This document shows, in pieces, positions 42,670 to 46,467 of a stretch of DNA of 46,467 nucleotides. Origin of the DNA: an uncultured Aureimonas sp. (lineage in GTDB: Bacteria; Pseudomonadota; Alphaproteobacteria; Rhizobiales; Rhizobiaceae); NCBI RefSeq assembly GCF_913775355.1, contig NZ_CAJYIU010000047.1, positions 1-46,467 on the forward strand. Direction: 5' to 3'. The position numbers and the translations under genes were made by a program. Below the pieces are notes generated by a model. The model ran no database searches. It saw only the letters and a program-made list of their open reading frames with translations, and had not been told where the DNA came from. The stretch's first letter is position 1. Each line of letters begins with the position of its first letter.

Positions 42670-43521
42670 TCAGGCGAGGCCGCGGCGCGGCGCGCGGTCG
42701 AGGGCGGCGCGCGACAGGCGGTCGAGGAGGAGCGCGACGGCGACGATCGACAGGCCGGCTCGAAGGCCGATGCCGATCTCCATGCGCATCAACCCGCGCG
42801 TCACCTCGGCGCCGAGACCGCCGGCGCCGACGAGACCGGCGAGGACCACGATGGCGAGCGACAGGAGGATGCACTGGTTGAGACCGACGAGGAGCGTGGG
42901 CTTCGCCAGCGGCAGCTCGATCATCCAGAGGACCGTCGAGCGGGGGGCGCCGAGCGCGTCGCCGAGCTCCTGGAAGTTCTTCGGCACCTGCTTGAGCGCG
43001 AGCGTCGTCAGGCGCAGCATCGGCGGCACGCCGTAGACGACGGTGGCGATGAGGGCCGGCACGCGGCCGAGGCTGAAGATCATCATGGCGGGGATGAGGT
43101 AGATCCAGGGCGGCACGGTCTGCATCACGTCGAGGACCGGCCGGAAGGCAGCCTCGACCTTCGGGCGCCGTGCGGCGAGGACGCCGAGCGGGAAGGCGAT
43201 GGCGACGGACGCGGTGACGGACACCAGCACCAGCGCGATCGTCTGGAGCGAGGCCGCCCAGAGGTTCATCGCCCAGCAGAAGCCGAGCGTTCCGACCGCG
43301 AGCAGCGCGACGCGCCAGTCGGCGAGGACGAAGGCCAGAGCCGCCACCACCGCGATGAGCCCCCAGGCCGGCAGCAGGGTCAGCACCCAGAGAACGGCGG
43401 CGAGGACGCTCTCGACCCCAGTCGAGACGGCGGCGAAGAACCCGTGGAAGTTGGTGTTCAGCCAGGAAAACAGGGGCGCGATGTACGAGCCCGGCGAGAG
43501 GGTGAAGCCCAGCTCGGTCAT
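42670..43521 (-). CDS. glycine betaine/proline-type ABC transporter permease (ProW/OpuAB family)
   Basis: A 283-residue intact permease with about six to seven hydrophobic segments. The BPD-transport signature is seen in FQELGDALGAPRSTVLWMIELP, and the ProW-typical VLDVMQTVPPWIYLIPAMMIF and GVPPMLRLTTLALKQVP precede it. The ATG overlaps the stop of the upstream, damaged ProW gene (ATGA). Two different ProW-type permease genes in tandem suggest a heterodimeric channel; with the partner broken, transport may be lost. The likely substrates are betaine-like osmolytes, judged by family. Confidence 0.92.
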   Translation of the reverse strand: MTELGFTLSPGSYIAPLFSWLNTNFHGFFAAVSTGVESVLAAVLWVLTLLPAWGLIAVVAALAFVLADWRVALLAVGTLGFCWAMNLWAASLQTIALVLVSVTASVAIAFPLGVLAARRPKVEAAFRPVLDVMQTVPPWIYLIPAMMIFSLGRVPALIATVVYGVPPMLRLTTLALKQVPKNFQELGDALGAPRSTVLWMIELPLAKPTLLVGLNQCILLSLAIVVLAGLVGAGGLGAEVTRGLMRMEIGIGLRAGLSIVAVALLLDRLSRAALDRAPRRGLA

Positions 43522-44365
43522 GCGACGGCTCGCTTCTGCTTCTGCACCGCGCCTTCGGTGACCCGGTCGAGCACCATGGTGAGAATGACGATGGCGATGC
43601 CGCCGTCGATCGACTTGCCGATGTCGAGGGTGCGCACGGCGTCGTAGATCGTGGCCCCGAGGCCCCGGAACCGACGATGCCGGCGATCACCACCATGCCG
43701 AACGCCATCATCAGCGTCTGGTTCACGCCCGCCATGATGCTCGGCATGGCGAAGGGCAGGCGGATGCGGGCGAAGAGGTCGAAGGATGTGGTGCCGCTCG
43801 CCCGCCCGAGCTCGAGGAAATTGAGCGGCGTATGCCGGATGCCGAGGGCCGTGAGGCGCAGGGCGGGAGGGATCGCGACGACGACGGTGGCCGCCAGGGC
43901 GGTCGCAGGGCCGAAGCCAAGGAGTGCGATCGCCGGCAGGAGATAGATGTAGGGCGGCAGCGTCTGGATCATGTCGAGGACCGGCGTCAGCGCCTCGTTC
44001 AGCCGTGGATTGTAGCCGGCGAGGATGCCGAGCGGGATGGCGAGCGCGAGCGCCAGGAGGCTGGCCGACAGGACGAGCGCGAGCGTCTGCATCGTTTCCG
44101 GCCACAGGCCCATGACGGCGCAGAAGGCGAGGCCGAGCGCGGCGGCGACGCCGAAGCGGGCGCCGACGGTGCGCCAGCCGAGAAGGCCCACCAAGACCGC
44201 GACGACCCAGAAGGGCAGTGCGGACAGGCACCATTCGACGCTCTCGTAGACGCCGTCCAGCAGCGCCCGCAGGCCGTCGAAGAAGCCGGTCGCGTTGTCC
44301 TGGAGCCAGATGAGCCCGTCGTCGACCGCGGTGTCGAACGACTGTGTGAGTTGCTAGAGGTCCAT
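43518..44365 (-). pseudogene. second ProW-type permease, amber codon and frameshift
   Basis: The intended start is ATG 44365 (MDL), but codon 4 is TAG (complement at 44354-44356). After it the same frame continues with a normal ProW N-terminus (QLTQSFDTAVDDGLIWLQ) and membrane domain (VLDMIQTLPPYIYLLPAIAL, LELGRASGTTSFDLFARIRL). Near 43663-43666 the frame shifts: VIAGIVGSG should continue GLGATIYDAVRTLDIGKSID, which is found in the +1-related frame and ends RVTEGAVQKQ. A single G missing from a G run (four C on the plus strand where five are expected) explains it. A TTG at 44194 could start a shortened product, but the frameshift would still break it. Confidence 0.88.
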
Positions 44366-44398
44366 GCCTGCGCGCCTCCGGTTCGAACTTGCCGGCGC

Positions 44399-45346
44399 CT
44401 AGAGCGCCGTCGCCTCGTTGGAGCCCTTGCCCTTGACGCCCTGGAGAAGGCTGCGGAGCGTCACGACGCCGACGAGCGTTCCCGCGTCGTGAACGGCGAT
44501 CGCCTCGCGCCGCTTGTCGAGGACGATGCGGATCAGCGCCTCGACGTCCGCGTCGGCGCTCGCGCTGGGCAGGGCGTCGATGTCGACGTCCGGACGTGCG
44601 GCCCGGAAGGCGTCGACGGGATGCATCATGGAATGCGCCTTCACGAGGTGGAGGCGCGAGATGCCGGCGACGAAGTCGGCGACGTAATCGTCGGTCGGGT
44701 TGAGGACGATCTCCTCGGCGGTGCCGACCTGGACGATCGCGCCGTCCTTCATGATGGCGATGCGGTCGCCGACGCGGATCGCCTCGTCGAGGTCGTGGGT
44801 GATGAAGATCGCCGACTTGCCGAGGGTCTTCGAAAGCTGGCGGAACTCGTCCTGCAACTGGCGGCGGATGAGCGGGTCGAGCGCCGAGAAGGGCTCGTCC
44901 ATCAGGATGATCTCGGGATCGGCGGCGAGCGCGCGGGCAAGGCCGACGCGCTGCTGCATGCCGCCCGAAAGCTCGCGCGGGAAACGGTCGGCCCAGTCGG
45001 AGAGGCCGACCTTGGCGAGCGCAGAGCGGGCCGCGTCGAGGCGTTTCCCCTTCTCGACCTTCTGCACCTCGAGGCCGAACGCGGCGTTCTCGAGGACGGT
45101 GCGTTCCGGTAGGAGCGCGACGTTCTGGAGCACCATGCCCACGTGCTTGGCGCGCACCTCGCGCAGCTGCGCCTCGCTCATCTTGGCGATGTCCGTCCCG
45201 CGCACGAGGATCTGGCCGAGGCTCGGCTCGATCAGGCGGTTGGAGAGGCGGATCAGCGTCGACTTGCCCGAGCCCGACAGGCCCATGATGCAGAAGATCT
45301 CGCCCTTCTCGAGGGTGAGGCTGACGTCGGCGACGCCGGCGCGGCG
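44399..45346 (-). pseudogene. proV: ProV-type glycine betaine transporter ATPase, 5'-truncated
   Basis: About 315 codons read from the junction near 45346 to TAG at 44399. Preserved are GVADVSLTLEKGEIFCIM, Walker A GLSGSGKSTL, Q-loop MVLQNVALLPERTV, signature LSGGMQQRVGLARAL, Walker B IILMDEPFSALDPLIRRQLQ and the H-loop FITHDLDEA. A C-terminal CBS-like region follows (REAIAVHDAGTLVGVVTLRSLL). The usual N-terminal 35-40 residues of ProV are absent: upstream of GVADVS the frame runs antisense into a GGDEF domain. No ATG, GTG or TTG precedes the ATPase core except the Met just before GLSGSGKS. The gene is therefore broken at a rearrangement or assembly join. It heads the ProV-ProW-ProW-ProC-cupin run. 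Confidence 0.85.
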
Positions 45347-45362
45347 GTCCGCATCTTCGGGG
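45340..45362. other. junction between two truncated head-to-head genes
   Basis: On the minus side proV coding begins abruptly at GVADVS; on the plus side a GGDEF gene begins abruptly at VRIFGVKRDVTAERD, which is normally the last strand of a PAS domain. Both genes lack their 5' ends at the same place and there is no intergenic or promoter sequence between them. No repeat or transposase is visible at the join. Confidence 0.7.
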
Positions 45363-45889
45363 TGAAGCGGGACGTCACGGCCGAGCGGGATCTCCTCGAG
45401 CGCACGCTCTATCTGGCCAACCACGACGAACTGACGGGCCTCAAGAATCGGGCGGAGTTCAACGGTGCCATCGCGGACGCGGTCACCGCGGACGGCGCAA
45501 CGCTGATGCTGCTCGACCTCGACGGCTTCAAGGGCGTGAACGACGGGTTCGGCCATTCGGCCGGCGACGATGTCCTGAAGGCCGTGGCGACACGCCTGCG
45601 GTCGGTCTGCGAGGATGGAACGCTCGTCGCCCGGATCGGCGGGGACGAGTTCGCCCTCATATTCGATCGACCGATCGACGTGGCCGAGCGCCTCGCGTCC
45701 CTTATCGCAGGACGCGTCGGCGAGCCGATCCTGGCGGGGAGCCAGGCGTTTCAAGTCGGGGTGTCCATCGGCATCGCGCGGGCTCGCAAGGGCGAGCTTC
45801 CGGCAGACCTGTACCGCCGCGCCGATGCCGCCCTCTACCGAGCGAAGAACGCCGGCCGGAACACTCACCGGGTCTGCGAGACGGACTGA
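45347..45889 (+). pseudogene. diguanylate cyclase (GGDEF), 5'-truncated
   Basis: About 180 residues in frame. The visible part starts with the end of a PAS domain (VRIFGVKRDVTAERDLL), then LANHDELTGLKNRAEF, the metal-binding LLDLDGFKGVNDGFGH and an intact ARIGGDEFALIF active site, ending TGA at 45889. No RxxD inhibitory site lies five residues before GGDEF. The PAS domain and real start are missing because the gene abuts truncated proV. A GTG at 45362 could start a minimal 175-residue GGDEF protein, but it has only a weak ribosome-binding site. It is convergent with the FixJ-type regulator gene (45-nt gap). Confidence 0.82.
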
Positions 45890-45934
45890 GGCGGCGGGAG
45901 CCGGAATCGAAGGGCAGCGCTCCGCGAGACGGTC

Positions 45935-46467
45935 CTAGGTCCTGGAAGCCACGAGCTTGGCGATGGCCGAAGTCGTGTTGTCGACCTTCAGCTTGGCGAG
46001 GATATTCGCCCGGTGGACCTCGACGGTCCTGACGCTGATCCCGAGCTCGTGCGCGACGACCTTGCTCGCCTTCCCGCGCGCCACCTCTTCGAGGACACTC
46101 AATTCCCGCTTCGACAGGACGGCGATCCCGGCGCTGGCGTCGGCCTGCCGCGCCTTCCCGGCGGACATCTCGCGCCACCTGTCCAGCCCGCGGCCGACGA
46201 GTTCGAGCAAGGCCTCCCCGGCGCAGGGCTTCTGGATGAAGTCCATCGCTCCCGCCTTCATCGCCTCGACCGCAAGCGGGACGTCGGCGTGGCCCGTCAT
46301 CACGATGAACGGCAGGTCCGACCCGGCGGCCCGCAGGCGGCGCAGGAGTTCGATCCCGTCCATCTCGGGCATCCGCACGTCGCTGAGGACGCAGCCCGCG
46401 ACGCCGATGGCCTCGGCGTGCAGGAAGGCGCTCGCGGACGCATGCATGCAGGCCGGAATCCGGTGAG
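45935..46467 (-). CDS. FixJ/LuxR-type two-component response regulator (5' end outside window)
   Basis: At least 176 residues; the frame is open to the window edge, so the first part of the receiver domain is missing. Visible are the phospho-acceptor Asp in VLSDVRMPEMDG, Thr in IVMTGHADVPLAVEAMKAGA, the conserved Lys in DFIQKP, and a LuxR/NarL HTH (LSKRELSVLEEVARGKASKV, HELGISVRTVEVHRANIL). The form and spacing are those of FixJ-type regulators of alphaproteobacteria. Its cognate kinase would be expected just upstream, beyond the window. The ATG at 46447 is inside the receiver domain and not the true start. Confidence 0.9.
   Translation of the reverse strand, partial: HRIPACMHASASAFLHAEAIGVAGCVLSDVRMPEMDGIELLRRLRAAGSDLPFIVMTGHADVPLAVEAMKAGAMDFIQKPCAGEALLELVGRGLDRWREMSAGKARQADASAGIAVLSKRELSVLEEVARGKASKVVAHELGISVRTVEVHRANILAKLKVDNTTSAIAKLVASRT

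Noticed and set aside
43655-43670. Programmed ribosomal frameshift in the ProW gene
   Set aside because: A single missing G in a homopolymer restores the conserved sequence exactly, there is no slippery heptamer with a clear stimulator, and the gene also has an early amber codon.
29411-44401. TAG recoding (amber suppression or pyrrolysine) to explain the in-frame amber codons
   Set aside because: corA, the CaiX-like gene and proV end at TAG in the expected place, and the LysR and ProW genes carry additional lesions; decay or error is simpler.
1-46467. tRNA, rRNA, CRISPR, insertion sequences, integrases or attachment sites
   Set aside because: Reading both strands I found no cloverleaf with CCA-type ends, no spaced repeats, no transposase or integrase motifs and no flanking direct repeats; no covariance or repeat search could be run.

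Overview
The window is about 46 kb of very GC-rich DNA with tightly packed genes, frequent ATGA or TTGA start/stop overlaps, and strong GC bias at third codon positions. Gene content (HWE histidine kinase, FixJ-type regulator, carnitine dehydrogenase-thioesterase fusion, several ProU/Fbp-type ABC systems, c-di-GMP proteins, BLUF photoreceptor) points to an alphaproteobacterium, most likely Hyphomicrobiales (Rhizobiales) of the Aureimonas/Methylobacterium/rhizobial kind. I saw no rRNA, tRNA, CRISPR array, IS element or phage gene.

Region 1 (1-10.3 kb) holds signalling and housekeeping genes: the 3' end of a GGDEF-EAL gene, a CPA1 Na+/H+ antiporter, a second complete GGDEF-EAL gene overlapping a BLUF blue-light receptor gene, an EmrA-EmrB efflux pair, deoC, a GNAT acetyltransferase and a PuuE-like polysaccharide deacetylase.

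Region 2 (10.4-16.4 kb) is the most unusual part, a compact RiPP (ribosomally made, modified peptide) locus. A Nif11/NHLP-type precursor with a GG cleavage site and a 17-residue core lies divergent from a three-gene run joined by start/stop overlaps. That run is a two-domain GNAT-like acyltransferase, a 1375-aa exporter that fuses the two normally separate NHLM ABC half-transporters behind a C39 peptidase, and a 63-aa protein that looks like only the N-terminus of the NHLM HlyD adaptor. The GNAT is the only candidate tailoring enzyme, which recalls the fatty-acylated selidamide RiPPs, but the core has no lysine or arginine to acylate.

Region 3 (16.4-24.6 kb): a chemoreceptor with a C-terminal xWxxF tether, a four-helix membrane protein, a soluble PQQ-type aldose dehydrogenase, CorA with a possible leader ORF, and a TetR-amidase-SDR unit with twin palindromic operators.

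Region 4 (24.7-29.4 kb) is an L-carnitine to glycine betaine module: CdhR-like regulator, BKACE (CdhC), a carnitine dehydrogenase-thioesterase fusion, and a carnitine/betaine-binding protein.

Region 5 (29.5-46.5 kb) mixes intact and damaged genes. Intact are a DUF1232 protein, an AfuABC-like transporter with an inositol-phosphatase-family enzyme and a LacI regulator, a VOC protein, a histidine phosphatase, a DMSP-lyase-family cupin, a ProC-like reductase and one ProW permease. Damaged are a LysR gene (amber codon, eroded HTH), an HWE kinase gene (TAA inside its GAF domain), a second ProW gene (amber at codon 4 plus a one-base deletion), and a ProV gene and a GGDEF gene that have both lost their 5' ends at a shared head-to-head junction. 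A FixJ-type regulator is cut by the window end.
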